Shown in pieces: positions 12,029 to 24,676 of a stretch of DNA of 64,000 bases. The position numbers and the translations under genes were made by a program. Numbering within the stretch: the stretch's first letter is position 1; every line of letters begins with the position of its first letter. The DNA comes from Paraphoma chrysanthemicola (lineage: Eukaryota; Ascomycota; Dothideomycetes; Pleosporales; Phaeosphaeriaceae). The stretch is from NCBI GenBank assembly GCA_020744225.1, contig JAGMWG010000013.1, forward strand, positions 186,001 through 250,000, given 5' to 3'. The notes under the pieces are model-generated. The model was not told the DNA's origin. It was given only the letters and a program-made list of their open reading frames with translations, and did no database searches.

Positions 12029-14486
12029 TCAATCTATTGCCATTGCAAGTGGTTTCACTGACTCAGTGCAATCTCCGTGCACGTCAGCCCCACTTCCAAG
12101 AAGGGCGCGTGTAGCATCGATGCAGTCAGACTCAATCGCAAGATCTAGCGGCGTCCGCCCTCGGGCATCTTTACAGTCGGTAGAAGATCCATGTGCAAGG
12201 AGAAGTGGTAAATGCCATTCTATCCTTTGGTGATCTGAAATCGCCTCGTGCAGTAGAGTGCCATTGTTAGGTATCAAAACGTTCACATTGGCGCCAGCTC
12301 TCAGGAGCATTTGTGCCGAGAGCGCCCGATCACCGAGTAAAGCTGAATACAAAGGAGTTTTACATGATCCTTCAGGTCTGAGATCAACTGTAGCTCCCTT
12401 CCCGAGCAGGAATTTTATTAGATGAAGATTCTGGTTCTTCGCGGCGATCGACAGTAGTCCACATTCGAGCTTCTGGCTGATCGTGTCTATGTTCGCTCCA
12501 CAATTGAGAAGGACTTCCATGATCTTTTTGACGTGGCGTATACTTCGCTTTGAGTCTTGGTCTTCAATGACCCACCTTAACGCTTTATTCGGAACCCTGC
12601 GGTACGACTTTGAGCCCTTGAAACCAGCATCAGCAAGGATTTTCAATATTTCCGTCATCACCTCCTGTAACGAAAGGTTCGAGGGACTTTCTTTCAACTT
12701 CTGCTCAATAAGCCAATCGTAATACTGGTGGCCCGGATAGGGAGGAAGGGTTCTATTCCTGAAGTCGGTGCGCGAGGGTAATCGGGGTAATTCAGTGAAG
12801 GGTTCTGACAATCGTATGTACTTGCTCTATCGTTGTACGGGGAGTAATCGTTCCATAATGGAGTTCCGCAAGGAGTGATAGTTTCGTTATGCTTTCGTGC
12901 CGCAACACAGCGTTGACATAAGCACCAAACAAAGGTATTGGTCATCGGTTGGAGCATAGTCAGATTGTCTTTAGCAAATTGCCGAAGATGATTCGGACAA
13001 AGACACTCGATATGCCGCTTATGAAACTGCTTGCCTGCTGCCTGGATGGCAACAGTCACTCGACACGTCAGGCAGGGGCATGACGCAGCGTCTTGGTCTT
13101 TGCATCTCTGGAGCTGCTCTTTGAGAGTGGGTAGATCGACTTTGGTGATATCACCTTCGCGCGTGTGCTCTTTCACTACAGTTTTGATCTCTGTCCCTGC
13201 CCGCTGGAAGGAGGTAACATCAAATCTGTCTCTTGTATCCACAGTTGCACCGGCTACAATTAAATCTTGGACAACATCCGACGGCAAATATAACGCACAG
13301 GCGATGTGAAGAGGTGTACATCCCTGATCATCTTTTAGGTTGATCATGCATGATGAGTAGGTAGAGAGCAAGCTTTTGCTCACTCCGACTTGTTCGTGCA
13401 GCAGAGCGACATGTAATGGAGTCTGGCCATGTATATTTTGCACGCCTGGCTCGGCGCCCCGCTCGATAAGCCAATCAATGAGCTTGACACTTCCTCTGCG
13501 CGCTGCAAAGTGCATTGCAGAATTGTCGAAAATGTTCTTGCTTTCGACAAAAGTTGGTTTTGTTCGAAGAGCTAGCAACATTGTTTTCAGGCTCATATGA
13601 TATGTTTCGAGCAGCATACGAGTTGACAACTACATTTTGGCCGTCCGGGCTAGGTTTCACTCGTAGTAAGATTGCGGGCGCAGGTGATTCTATTTCCATC
13701 TCGCGCACCTCAGCCACGACTGGCGGATTGCCGTCTAGCTCGCTCTCGCGACCATCGGCATGTTCTGAAAGCATCGTCAGATGTTCGAGACGAGAAGTGG
13801 CACGCCGTTTTAGACCTTCAGATGTGTTGTGTATGGTTCTCATCTCGTCAATGATCTGGGTTTGCTCTTCATCCCCAGGCGAGACGGCTTGGTTGTTGAT
13901 ATGCTGCGAGCTTTGTTGCATCACTTGGTGTAGGTCGGCGATTTGTAGTTGTAGCTCTCGTACGTCGCGCTCTGCACGTAAGCTACTATCCGTCAGTAAG
14001 GGTCATTTGACTTCCTCAGAAAACATACGTCGCAAGCAGTTGAAATGACAACTGTATCGAGCTCCTGTGACCTTGGAAGTTTGACTTGAGCCGCTCGATA
14101 TCGTGAGCTCGTCTATCCATTCGCCATTGCATCTTTGTTCGTTCGTATCGACCGTCATGTGTGCCAATACCGAGATCATCGAGAATGATACGCAATTTGC
14201 TTGCTTCACGCGAGCACGATTGCAGCGCACGTGCCAGACCACCGAGGATGTCCACGTTCGACTCGCTCTGGACCTCATGAACGGATTCGACAAATCGCGG
14301 AACTTTGAACAGCTCGTGAATGCTTTCTGTGACCGAGACTACGGTACCCAGATCCGTATGAAGTTCATACAGCCCTGAATGTACGTTGTCTCTATTATTG
14401 TACGCTTTTAAGATGGCCCCGACGATTGGCGTAAGTATCTGTCCTACCTGCAATGACAGGCTTGCGATGCTGACTGGATCGACCAT
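12029..14486 (-). CDS. NLR-like protein: fungal STAND-type N-terminus plus ankyrin repeats, truncated
   Basis: Four exons, 14486-14029, 13985-13709, 13629-12839 and 12758-12029, give 751 aa up to a TGA. Introns are 43, 79 and 80 nt with GTATGT, GTGCGC and GTACAA donors. The last two explain apparent frameshifts. The N-terminus (MVDPVSIASLSLQVGQIL) has the look of the fungal N-terminal domain of STAND/ankyrin proteins (SesA, HeLo-like or PigL_N type). It is followed by a Cys-rich middle (CPCLTCRVTV, VWCLCQRCVAAR) and ankyrin repeats such as NSAMHFAARRGSVKLIDWL and RTPLDLAIESDCIDATRAL. No NACHT or NB-ARC module is seen. Ankyrin coding continues past the stop to 11534, so the protein lacks about 165 residues. 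A CGA-to-TGA change would explain the stop. The likely ancestral role is non-self recognition or programmed cell death; current function is uncertain. Confidence 0.7.
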
Positions 14487-15907
14487 GATGGGCGTCGCAA
14501 GCTAGTCATGTGTTTCTAGTCTGAGCATGCGTGAGTTCGCCGCCATGAAAGCTATTGACAATAGCGCGGCCGGTGACGTGGGGAAGGTAGTTGAGTTGGT
14601 AAAGCTGACTTTCCTGGACTGTGGAACAATATGCGAGCGAAAGTGCTGCAACTCAGAGGTATGCTTTCACAAATTTACTCTATGCATACTCGAAAGCTAA
14701 CGCATGCCTCCGAACGGCACAGCTTGCGCACATGTGTGGTCGTGGTTAATTATTGGGTGAAAGTAGAGATCATTGAGCGCCATCGGGACAATTGGAAGGT
14801 CAAATACAGCTTACTGGCTAATCGAGAGACAAACCCGAATATGGCTGCATGTATGCGGGGGCCAAAGGCTGAGTCCAGAGTGCGAAAGGGCACAAGGCTG
14901 AGGCAAGCTAACGCGTGCCGCATTGTCGGGGTCAAATGGATGTCCGCATCGATTGAAGTCCTGCGGTCGTCATTCCGCTCTCCACCCTGTGTTTGATCGG
15001 CAACCGATCCAAGGCTGAGTTTCAAATCTCCATGGAATGTGGCGAGCACACCGCAATTGCTGTTTTCGGTACTCTTCAATTGCGCTAGCGAGAAGTAGGT
15101 TGATGATAGGTTCGCACGCTGCGTTGACTGCAGCATGAATGTTTGCAGATCGATCCCGGCTGATATCAATCGAGTCATATGCGCAGCCGGTACAGTTTCA
15201 GTGACGATCGCAGACAGGAAGGCTATTGCTATCACAAGCCTGGAGGTCAGCCCACTTCACCGTCTGGCCAGTACGGTATCGCCGAGCCGAATGTCATTCG
15301 AGCGGCACATGTACTAAGCTTACACCAATCACGTCAAGACACGGCACTCCGACTCCAATGCAGGATTAGTATGCGTCATGCTCTTCCCAGTCAGACCTGC
15401 AGTGCAGGACTAATTCGCGTTCCTGCTAGGCACGCGTTAACTACCGAAACCAATCATCTAGACACGATACCCAGTGTAGTACGGCAGGGAGTCTTTGTAT
15501 GCACGATGAAAGTCTGAGTCCAATTTTGTGAAGAACACCATCAGAAAATTGGGCCCTATTGCGGTTCAAAGCTGATGTTATAGCAGGATTGCTCATGTGA
15601 GACTTTCGCTGCCTTGAAATTTCGCTCACATGCGGTGAGTAGTACAAGGCTCATTGGAAGGCTGAGGTCTCATCGTGCGTCACGCCCTGTCTCTGGCGAT
15701 CCTGCGCCGAAGGCGCTCGCTTAGTGCCCGTATCTGCTCCAGGAAGCTCAGAATACAATACTGCAGATATTAGATTTAACCCCGCTTTACAAAACTGTTC
15801 GGCCTCGTCAGCTGAATTCGTGTCCGACCACATAGTCACGCTACGAAGTTATGTAGCCGAACCCTGATTCTTGAACTTCAACATCCACGATAGCTCAATC
15901 GTACATC
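14487..15907. other. 1.4-kb intergenic region between divergent genes
   Basis: Presumed promoter region for the ankyrin gene (minus) and the pseudokinase gene (plus). A 161-codon minus-strand ORF at 14750-15235 has no motif and overlaps plus-strand ORFs of similar size, so it is not called. Confidence 0.35.
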
Positions 15908-18575
15908 ATGAGCTCTTATACCGGGGCGCGGCGAGGCTCGTCTGACAGCAGTAATACCGGTGCGGGTCCTTCCCAAAGCGAGGCAAAAGACATTGTCAGA
16001 CTTCCTCATGGTTCGTGTGAACACCACCGCTGACATACTCAGGAATTGAACATCCCCCGGCCAGATCGAGGCCGTTTGCGAATAAGCTCACATGGATCTA
16101 ATGATTGGGGTCCGGACGATGTTGCGTTGCTCGGAGCCAAAAAGGAACCGACCCCAAGCGAGATCAGTAGCACTGTTCGAGATGCAGGCTACTCACTCCC
16201 ACTCTCTGCTATCGCTGAGTGCAGGCCTCCAGAGCAAAGCCTCGATCTAGCTGAAATCGGCACACAGTTCGATTCGAGTCACACAGGCCCCAAGGAGTCA
16301 ATCGAGAAGCCGAACTACCTAGAAATTGAACTCAGAAGTAAGCTTGTGAGGTCTGCTGAGGGGAGAGACCTCCAGTTCCTCCCGATCGATCAACTCGAGC
16401 GGATGATGACTTTCGAGAACATTTACAAATCACTTCATCAGGCTGGTCTAAAGGAACGAATTCTTGACACTAGTGTATCGCTCTGTCGACGAGGTGGACT
16501 CTCTCGGCAAAGAATCTTCGCCGTCCTTTGTATGCTTCAGCTACCAGCTCTGATCACTGAATTTGAGCGTGAAGGTATCTTTGATCGCGATCTCCCCTTC
16601 GTTTTCACGACGGATGCGGTATACCGAGAAACCACCAAGCACTCTAAGAGAGTACTGGAACCCATAATGACATTCGAGTCCCAACTTTGGACGCCGATGT
16701 ATCTCGAACTTTTCAAGAATTACCAGTACCGAGTGTCAGCACCGATTTTCAAATTCAGTTGGACGTCAGGTGAGAAGTTCTTACACTTCGCGTTAAAACA
16801 GCCGCTGCTTCTACCCTTTTTGTATACTGAAGACACCGAACTCTTCAGAGAATTCGGTACAACGATGGATCGTGAAAACAGACTATTCAGTGTACGCCGG
16901 ATGAAAATCCACAGGGCGCATTTCAATGCCAGTCCTAATAAAGTGCGTCCCAAGATCACACTCTCAATGTGTATCTCACTAATATAGCCGAGAAAATCAA
17001 GGAAGATGTTTACTTTGCGATCCAGGAGTTAAACACCGTTCACGGTTCCAACAAGACTCATGGTGAAAATGAAGAGCGAGCGCTCAGAAGGCTCAACGAG
17101 CAGGGGCATTCACACTTGCTCAGACTGTTGGCGACATTTACACATGAGAGTCGCCTTTATCTGATCTTTCCATGGGCTGATGGTAATCTCAAAGACCTTT
17201 GGATGACGACCCGTCTACAGTCATTACCTGGCGACCGCCATGACCTGAAAGCCATCAGGTGGATGTCTGCACAGATCTTGGGCATCACAAAAGCACTGAA
17301 GATTATGCTCAATTATACGATTAACAAGGAGAACACCAAAGGCCTGGGTACTGACGAGCGAAAACGGCCCAATAGCCAGCATGGGCGATTGAAACACGAA
17401 AACATTCTATGGTTCCAAGGCATAGGAGAAAGTGGCCCAGCAGGCATACTAAAGATAGCGGACCTTCGAGTTGCGCACTTTCATAGTAATTCTTCCAGAA
17501 TCTATCCTCGCGATGATCTCGACTTCACCTACGACGCCCCAGAATATAAATTTGGGCTAACGGAGACGTCGCAGTGTGATATTTGGTCAATGGGCTGCAT
17601 TCTGCTACAGATGATAGTCTGGTATTTGCGTGGTTGGAAAGGTGTCGATGACTTCTCTGTCGCAAGGTGCGCAGATTCAAAAGGAAGATTAATTGACTCG
17701 GACAGTTTCTTTGGAATTGAGGCTGGGAGTGCTAGAATGGTCGCCATAGTAAAAGCGTCTGTGAGAGAGGTGAGTGCTAAGGTCACGATGTGGAACAGTG
17801 CTCCATCTAACACAGGTGTTCCCAGATGTTTGTTGTACTCAAAGAGGACACGGCAGCGTGTAGCGACTACATACTCGATCTCCTGGAGTACATAGAATCG
17901 CATCTATTGCGGGTGGATAGTACGACGCGGGACAACATTGACGCCATCGTTCAGAAATTTGAGAAGATGGACATTGATTGCAGGAAGTCAGAAGACTACT
18001 GTATAGCCAGAGCGAATTATGGCAGAAGAACTGAGCCGAGCCTCTCCGAGATCATCGAAGTAGCCGAGTCAGTGAGACACAGTCTCTTTGAGCCAAAGAA
18101 AACAAATTCGGGGCCCGAGAACGCTGATTTTCAGTCCATCCCCGAGATGACTCAATCGAGTGCCATCAAAGCTGAATCTTCATCGAATTCGAGGTCAAGA
18201 GCAGATCCGCCGGAAAGCGTGACAAGCTGGAACCTGACGGATATGCAAGGTGGAAAGCCTTTGGAAACAATTGGCCCAGCGATTAGCGGACAACATGATA
18301 ACAATTCATCTTTGGAAGAGGATGGAAATTCTGACGTCGACACCACATACTCTACTCGGTCGGTTGCCGACAATCGCGAGGATGACTACATTGCAGCCTT
18401 CACTGGTCAGCTCAGGCAAGATGTTCGTCGCGCTTCCGGGATCGCAAGCCTTTCAAGCATACCCTCCGCATACTTGAATGAGTTGGTGCGAGCCTTTACG
18501 TGGAAGTTACACGAAGAATCGTCAAATCCCTTCCAGTGGGGTGTCTCGGTGGCGCTTCACCGCAGCAGACAGTGA
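15908..18575 (+). CDS. Kinase-like protein with degraded catalytic residues (predicted pseudokinase)
   Basis: The best model has four exons, 15908-15994, 16043-16931, 16988-17769 and 17826-18575, giving 835 aa in one frame. The last intron is canonical (GTGAGT...CCCAG, 56 nt). The first two need weak GTC donors (GTCAGA, GTCCTA), so either those exons are modelled wrongly or the gene has a frameshift near 16.93 kb. The fold is a Ser/Thr kinase: FPWADGNLKDLW, then HGRLKHENIL at the catalytic loop, IADLRVAHFH at the activation loop, and SQCDIWSMGCILL. The three landmarks are altered. The VAIK-type lysine is Gln (FAIQEL), the HxD aspartate is Arg (HGR), and DFG reads DLR. The N-terminal 300 residues resemble the helical region found before this fungus-specific kinase type. 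It is probably catalytically dead and may act as a scaffold. Confidence 0.6.
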
Positions 18576-18677
18576 GTTCGTTCGTTTCTGTCTGTATTGA
18601 GTATAGGCAAGTTTCGACAGTAACTGAAATCCTTTAAGAGTCGTGAAGAATACCCGCTTACTTGGTAATATCGCAGA

Positions 18678-21596
18678 ATGATTGTGGAGGAGATCACGGG
18701 TTCGACGGAGGTCCTCCAAATGTCTGAGGACGGGCAGAGTTCTGCAAGCGAGGACTACGGACTTGATGAACACAATGTCCGGAAGCCATTTACTAAAGAT
18801 ACCGAAGACGTTGCAGATTGGGTCGGTAAGACAGTAGAGCCAAATGATGCTGACTCGAGCTTGTGCGGCCACATTGACTATGGCCCGGAAGGTGAGGAGC
18901 GAGAGTCTCTTGAATCTTCAACCGAAAACTATCTGCCACGTCTAGCCGATTTTAGGTCTTTGATTGAGCCGTCCCTGAGCTACCGTTGGCTTATATCGAA
19001 GATCAATCAATACGAACGATTGGTCATTGGAGACGGCGATGCGATCTACGAAATCAGTTCCGAGTTACAGAATAAATTACGAGCGCATGGATCTCTGCGA
19101 AAGATGAGTCACCGGCGACCTCAGGCATCCGTGGAGATGGAGTTCATCCTCGACTGGCATCCAAGATGTTTGCGGGAATGGAGTCCAAAGCTGGAAGATA
19201 ATCGCTCCGTCTCTATGGCCACGGCCTTGTCATTGACAGGATCATGGCACGAAGCTCAGGCTATGACGATCACCGAGTACGTTTCGCAGACTTGGCCTGT
19301 CACAGGAGATGCAGTAATGAAGCTTCTGGAGAAGCTTTGCATGCTTGGTTCCACACAAGATCGCGCTTGTGAGTCAAAGATCATCCGCCTGGGCAGCGTC
19401 GTCTCTAACAAGACACCATAGACCACGAGGCAAGCGCTAGTAGCCCACGACTGACTGCACATGCCATTTCGCCAGATTCTTGTGTCGTTTCCGTGCGTTC
19501 AGGGTTACAATATGTGTCTGAGATTGCTGAGCAGCTTGCATGGCTTACTGCTACATTGCAATCCTCGTCACATCGATCTCTCATGATATCGCGTCGTCCG
19601 AGAATTGCCAACTTGGTCGTGCGTGCAAGTTCTACTGATCCCGTCCCCGGAAAACTGACTGGAAGGTGTGAATTTGCATACGATGTCGATTTGAGAACCG
19701 AGACAAAGGACGAACACGGATCCTGTTGGGTCTCGTTGTTCGAAAATGCTGTTCTCGTCACTGGTTATCCTACTCGGCGAAGGGTGCAGACCCAGACAGG
19801 CCTCGAAATGTCCTTGGGAGCCATGTCATATCTCATACGCTCAAATGAAATCGTTCGGTGGGGTGAGCGCATTATCATGAAGGGTTTCGGCATGCTCTTG
19901 ATCGCCACAATGGTATCCAGCAGTGTCACTTTGTGGCATCTTTTAACGAACGAAGCGACACAAGACCGAGTTTCTTACTTCGACAGTCGCATAGACGAAT
20001 TAGATCTGAGTATGTGCAATGTGCAATCTCTACACAAGTTGGAAACGTCGAGACATTTTGTCGGGTGGTGTGGGGACGCGGAAGAGCTTTGCGGTAAGTG
20101 GAAACTCGCGTGCTCGAATTTAGTTCTCTCTCCGTTGATATCTAATGCATCTGATAGGGCACAAGCGAGGAAAGCAAAACATTGCTGTCTCGCAACTAGA
20201 TCATGCGCCCCCTTCAATAGCGGTCGACCGGCTGTATCTCGAAGGCGGAATGCACATCATTGGTGGTGTTCAGTTCCGCATCAACCAGAAACACGATCCA
20301 ACCCAATTGATGAGAGACGTTGACTATCCCAGTCTCTTGAAATGGGTAGCGGTACAACCCATGGTATTTTTCGACTCCTTGGAACGTCGAGCTTGGTTGG
20401 TCGACGGGGCGTCTGGATTACTTCATCTCGTGCGAATGTCCATCTATCGCGATGAACACGACGAAGACTCAACGTACGACTGGCGGTTCGACAGCAGTCT
20501 TCTCAACGACAATTGGACCAACTGCACAATGCGACAGTCCGCGCTCAACACACTCAAGAGCAACCATAACCTCGATATGAATATGTACGTCAAAAAGGTG
20601 GAGAACGTTAATGGACAGCGCATTGAGCTATTTGCGACTTTTAGAGAACGCGTATCGAAGCTTCTACACGCTTTGGAGATCCTAATCGAAAATCAAGCTC
20701 GCATCGCCATGCAGGGAGATGTCCGAACATTGCAGACACGGGACCGACGCAAGTTCGTTACCGGATATGACGTCCTAGATGTTATTGAGCCTCTTGAACC
20801 CGTGAGTATGCGCATTGCCCATTTCGAAACATGGGGCGATGGATGGATGGATCTTCTTCCGTCAATCAACGCCTCGGTGTTCTTTGGTGAAGGCTTTGGT
20901 GAACTCATTCAAGCGGCAAGCAGATCGTCGATGTGCCCTCATTGGCAATCCGTTCCTTCAGGCAAGGATTACATGTGTGCCTCACTGTCCACCTTGAAGA
21001 TGTTGCACGAGAAGCGACTACGACGAGCGGGATCAACTGCAATAGCTGGAGAGCTTACGAATAAGCTAACCTGGATGTCAACATGTCATCCGTTCAAAAC
21101 GTGTCCGTGTCTGAGTCGCCCAACAATCAACGAAGGAGAGCATATAGACCCGCGGCAGTATCTCGTATCATCAAAGCGGAACTGGAAATCATCGTTGCTG
21201 CCCAAAGGATCATCTGCGATCGACTTTGGGGCGTTGGACAACTCAGGAGCTGTCATTTTCGCAAATCTTGGTCTCCTTGGCCGAAAGATTGATGATATGA
21301 GGCTTGACAAGAACAGCGGGCTCGCAGCGTCGCAGGCTTTGCACGGTACCAGCAGTCAATTGTCGGCTGGAATATCTGCTACAGCTTCCGATAGTACACA
21401 AACGACCGGTACGGCTGATGCCACGAGCATAGATACGGCACCAACTCCTGCGACGACGACTTCTGGAACAAGTGCAGACCAAAACACGAGTCCTGGTTTG
21501 CTCCAAAGTCAGATAACAAGTAACACTTCTTCTGCAAGTAATTACAACAAGGAGAGTAGGAGAAAGAAGATAATGAATATACTAAGAAGGAAGTAA
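18678..21596 (+). CDS. Large uncharacterised fungal protein (933 aa)
   Basis: Three exons, 18678-19368, 19422-20093 and 20158-21596. Introns are 53 nt (GTGAGT, CTAAC, ATAG) and 64 nt (GTAAGT, CTAAT, ATAG). It belongs to a widespread but unnamed family of filamentous ascomycete proteins. I recognise the family's typical blocks: SLTGSWHEAQAMTITEYVSQ followed by TWPVTGDAVMKLL, then ENAVLVTGYPTRRR, GFGMLLIATMVSSSVTLWHL, and PSINASVFFGEGFGELI. There is no transmembrane segment or named catalytic motif. The tail is Ser/Thr-rich and ends in a strongly basic helix (NKESRRKKIMNILRRK). The ATG lies 102 bases after the pseudokinase stop on the same strand, so the two may be co-regulated or, in relatives, fused. 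Function unknown. Confidence 0.75.
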
Positions 21597-21818
21597 AAGC
21601 GTGTCTGCTGCTATTTTGATTTCTTGTCAGTCTGAAGGAAGAGATTACTTTAATCATAATGTATAATACAAGTAGACTAGTTGTAAAATGAAAGCACTCT
21701 GAATAACTACTCTTACCATTATGTTATCATCGAGAAGTAAGACAATAATAGTCGACCATTCCTAGTCTACTCAAAATGCTTTGATTGGATACTATGCCTA
21801 CTCTACGCACACCTTCCG

Positions 21819-24514
21819 TTATGAAGCGCTACCTTTGGCGTGCTCATCATACAACTTCTTCTGCTTCTCCCATTCCTTCTTCAGCTTCTTCGTCTTACCC
21901 TTGGCCACATCCTGCCCGTCTTTGTCCTTGGTAGGTAGACCCTCTGCATCCCACGCACTGTACTCCTCGGTCTTGAACATTTCCAGTGGGTTGATCTTGG
22001 CCTGCTCAGCCAATTTGGCCTTCTTCTCTGCCTCTTCGCGCTCGCGCTTGATCTTGGCTTCGGCTTTCTGCCGCGCAATAGCTTCCTTTTGATCACGGGC
22101 TGCTTGCAATTCGGCGTCGACCGGCCGAACCATGGCGGGCGCGTTGTCGCGATCTTCGAGGTAGATGCCGAGATTCCAGAGGTGTGTGTCGCGAAGCTGG
22201 TCGCAGAGATCCAAGAAGTCCTTCGCTGGTGCTTGTTTTTCTGCTAACCCGCGCAAATTCTCCTGGAAGGTCGACAACACTTCTGCATAAGGCACCGCGC
22301 TCGCTTCTTGTTGTTGAGCAGGCTTGTGCTGAGCGAGAATGTCTTCCAGGACTGTGCCGGAGAGGTCACCGGCGATGGCATGCTGGCGCACTTCATCCCG
22401 TTCCCGTGACACTGCGTAAACGAACTCCTTTGCGACCGACGGGATATCGACGCCCGCCCAGCCAATACCACCATCGTAAGGATCAGCTGATCCGTCCAAG
22501 CCGAATATGCGGACGATGCGAGTGATGTAGCGTGCAACGTCGAAAGAGACACTGTCGGACAAGCCGGCCTTGTCGGCGGAGTTGTAGTCGGTGATCAGCC
22601 CTGAAATTGCACGCATCGCAGAGGGAGTGTCGAAAGAGTCGGCAAGCGCATTGTGGACCTTCTCCTTGGCGGTCTCGAACGCTTTCTGCACCTTCTCGTC
22701 TTCTGCTCCGGTCGAGCTGATGTTAGGGTGCACTTCCAGGTCGCGGACCTTGTAGAAGAAGTTTGTCACATAGCTCTCCCACGACGATCCACCCTTTCGC
22801 ATGTCGTCAGTGATCTCGATGCCGTCGTGCCAACCTCCGAGGAGGAAAATGATGCGCAAGCTGCGCGCGTTCCAGTCTCCGCGAGCAAGTGCTTCTCGGA
22901 TGGTCGTGAAGTTCTTCAAACTCTTCGACATCTTGCTCCCTGATATTGAAAGATGGCCCATGTGCAAGAAGTAGTTGACCCACTGGTGGCCGCCCTCTTT
23001 TTGTGACCAATGTGCTTCTGATTGTGCAAGCTCGCTGAAAAACTGTTAATTTACAGAATCCCTTTGGATACGGTGCAGACTTACTTGTCGTGATGAGGGA
23101 AGCAGAGATCGATACCACCCGAGTGAATGTCCATCTGCTCTCCCAGTACATCACTAGCCATGACCGAGCACTCGATGTGCCAGCCAGGCCGCCCAGGGCC
23201 CCATGGCGATTTCCACGCTGGCTCACCCGGTTTACTTGACTTCCACAGCGCAAAGTCGGCGTCGCTTCGCTTCTCCGAAGTCTTCTGCTGTGATAACGCT
23301 CCCTCGCCGTCAGCTTGGAGACCCTTGTCGCCGCGATTCCAAGGCTCCAGTCGTGCGTAGTGGTTGCCAGGCACCTTCTCGAAGGCTTCGATATCAAAGT
23401 AGACTGATCCATCACTCGTGCTGTACGCGAATCCATTGTCGACGATTTTCTGCACGAAGGTCACAATTTGGTCCCCGTACTCCGTCACTCGAGTCACGAC
23501 GTTCGGATCTAGAACGTTCAAGTTCCGCATGTCCTCGTTGAAGCGCTCCTCGTACTTTTGGGTAAGTCTGGTGAAGACGGTATGGTCGCTAGCGTCTATT
23601 GAGGTACCATAGAGTGAGTCCAGATATGGTAATAGAACGTCCTCTGCCCCAGCATAGAACACCTCGACGTCTTCTGGTGTCGATTTTGAGGGTGCTAATA
23701 ATGCCGTCGCGGCTGTACCAGCTGTTCGCAGGTGCATCTTGATCTTTGCTTCTTTGTCACCAGCAGGTCCAACATCGTCCACCGACTTTCCTTGGATAAC
23801 ATTTGCGTACTTCTCAGCCGATTCCTGGTTGAAAGTGCCAATGTTGACATCTGCGCTCAGGAGTGGAAGGTTCTTCTTGACGTAAGCGTCGAAGGCCTTG
23901 ATGGTTGCGTTAATCAGGTCGTCCGTGACGGTTGGGTTCTTCGTCTTGAAGTCTGCGAGCAAGTATTGTTGTCGTCCTCGCAGGATGATCTTGTCATCAA
24001 CATCTGTGATGTTTTGAACAAAGCGGAGATTGTACCCAAAGTAGCCGGACAAGACTCTTCGCAGAATGTCGATGGTCACGTAATTTCGCGCATGTCCAAG
24101 ATGTGCATCGTCGTAGACTGTGGGACCGCAGCTGTACCATTTTACCACCTTGCCTTCTGAGTCTATTGGGACAAATTCATTCTTTGATCGGGTCAATGAG
24201 TTCCAGACTTTGAGTTTCGCGGGTTGTGACGACTTTGGCTCCTTCCACGGCGGCTGGGTGCGTGCTGGCGTAGCCATATTTGCTTTCCAGACTTGGCTTC
24301 TTTGTTGCGCCTTGAAATTGTGCCTCCAAGGTGGAAGTGGGGTGTTTGTGGTGAAGATCCTACGATACAGAGTGCAGTAACCAGGGACCATCAAGGTAGG
24401 CGCGGAAAATAGAGAGGAAGGAATGACTGGAAGGGAAGGGCCAGAGGTCGATGTGAAGGACAGGTTGCGCTTACGGTGAGTCAGTATAAAGTTCCCGGTG
24501 GTTGTTCGTGTCAC
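21819..24514 (-). CDS. Cysteinyl-tRNA synthetase (cytosolic/mitochondrial)
   Basis: Two exons, 24514-23085 and 23034-21819, with a 50-nt intron (GTAAGT...TTCAG) that restores FPHHDNELAQSEAHW, give 881 aa from the longest start. It charges tRNA-Cys. Class I signatures are present: the zinc cysteine in WYSCGPTVYDDAHLGH with HLGH at residues 138-141, GWHIECSVMASDVLG, HSGGIDLCFPHHDN, and GSKMSKSLKNF. A Lys/Glu-rich C-terminal coiled region follows, as in eukaryotic enzymes. Three candidate starts exist. Met1 and Met42 (24391, MVPGYCTLYRRIFTT) both give Arg/Ser-rich mitochondrial presequences; Met80 (24277, MATPARTQ) gives a cytosolic form. Dual targeting from alternative starts is likely. The gene shares its promoter with TRM61. 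Confidence 0.93.
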
Positions 24515-24676
24515 GTTGCGTGGTCCTCAAAACCCCTGCAAAATAGGTCTTGGCGAATCCCCGCCAATGATAAGCTCGAAAGCTCCCCGCCAAAATTATT
24601 CTTCCCATCGCGCTGCGCATCGTGTACTCTTCCATCACTGCCTCAAATCTCGGTCGCCCTTGCCCCACAAGATCAG

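Noticed and set aside
12759..12838. Apparent frameshift in the ankyrin gene
   Set aside because: An 80-nt intron (GTACAA...CTTCAG) gives the right phase and leads into the open ankyrin frame. A 79-nt intron explains the one at 13630-13708.
14750..15235. 161-codon minus-strand ORF
   Set aside because: No motif, no splice continuity and similar-sized ORFs on the opposite strand.
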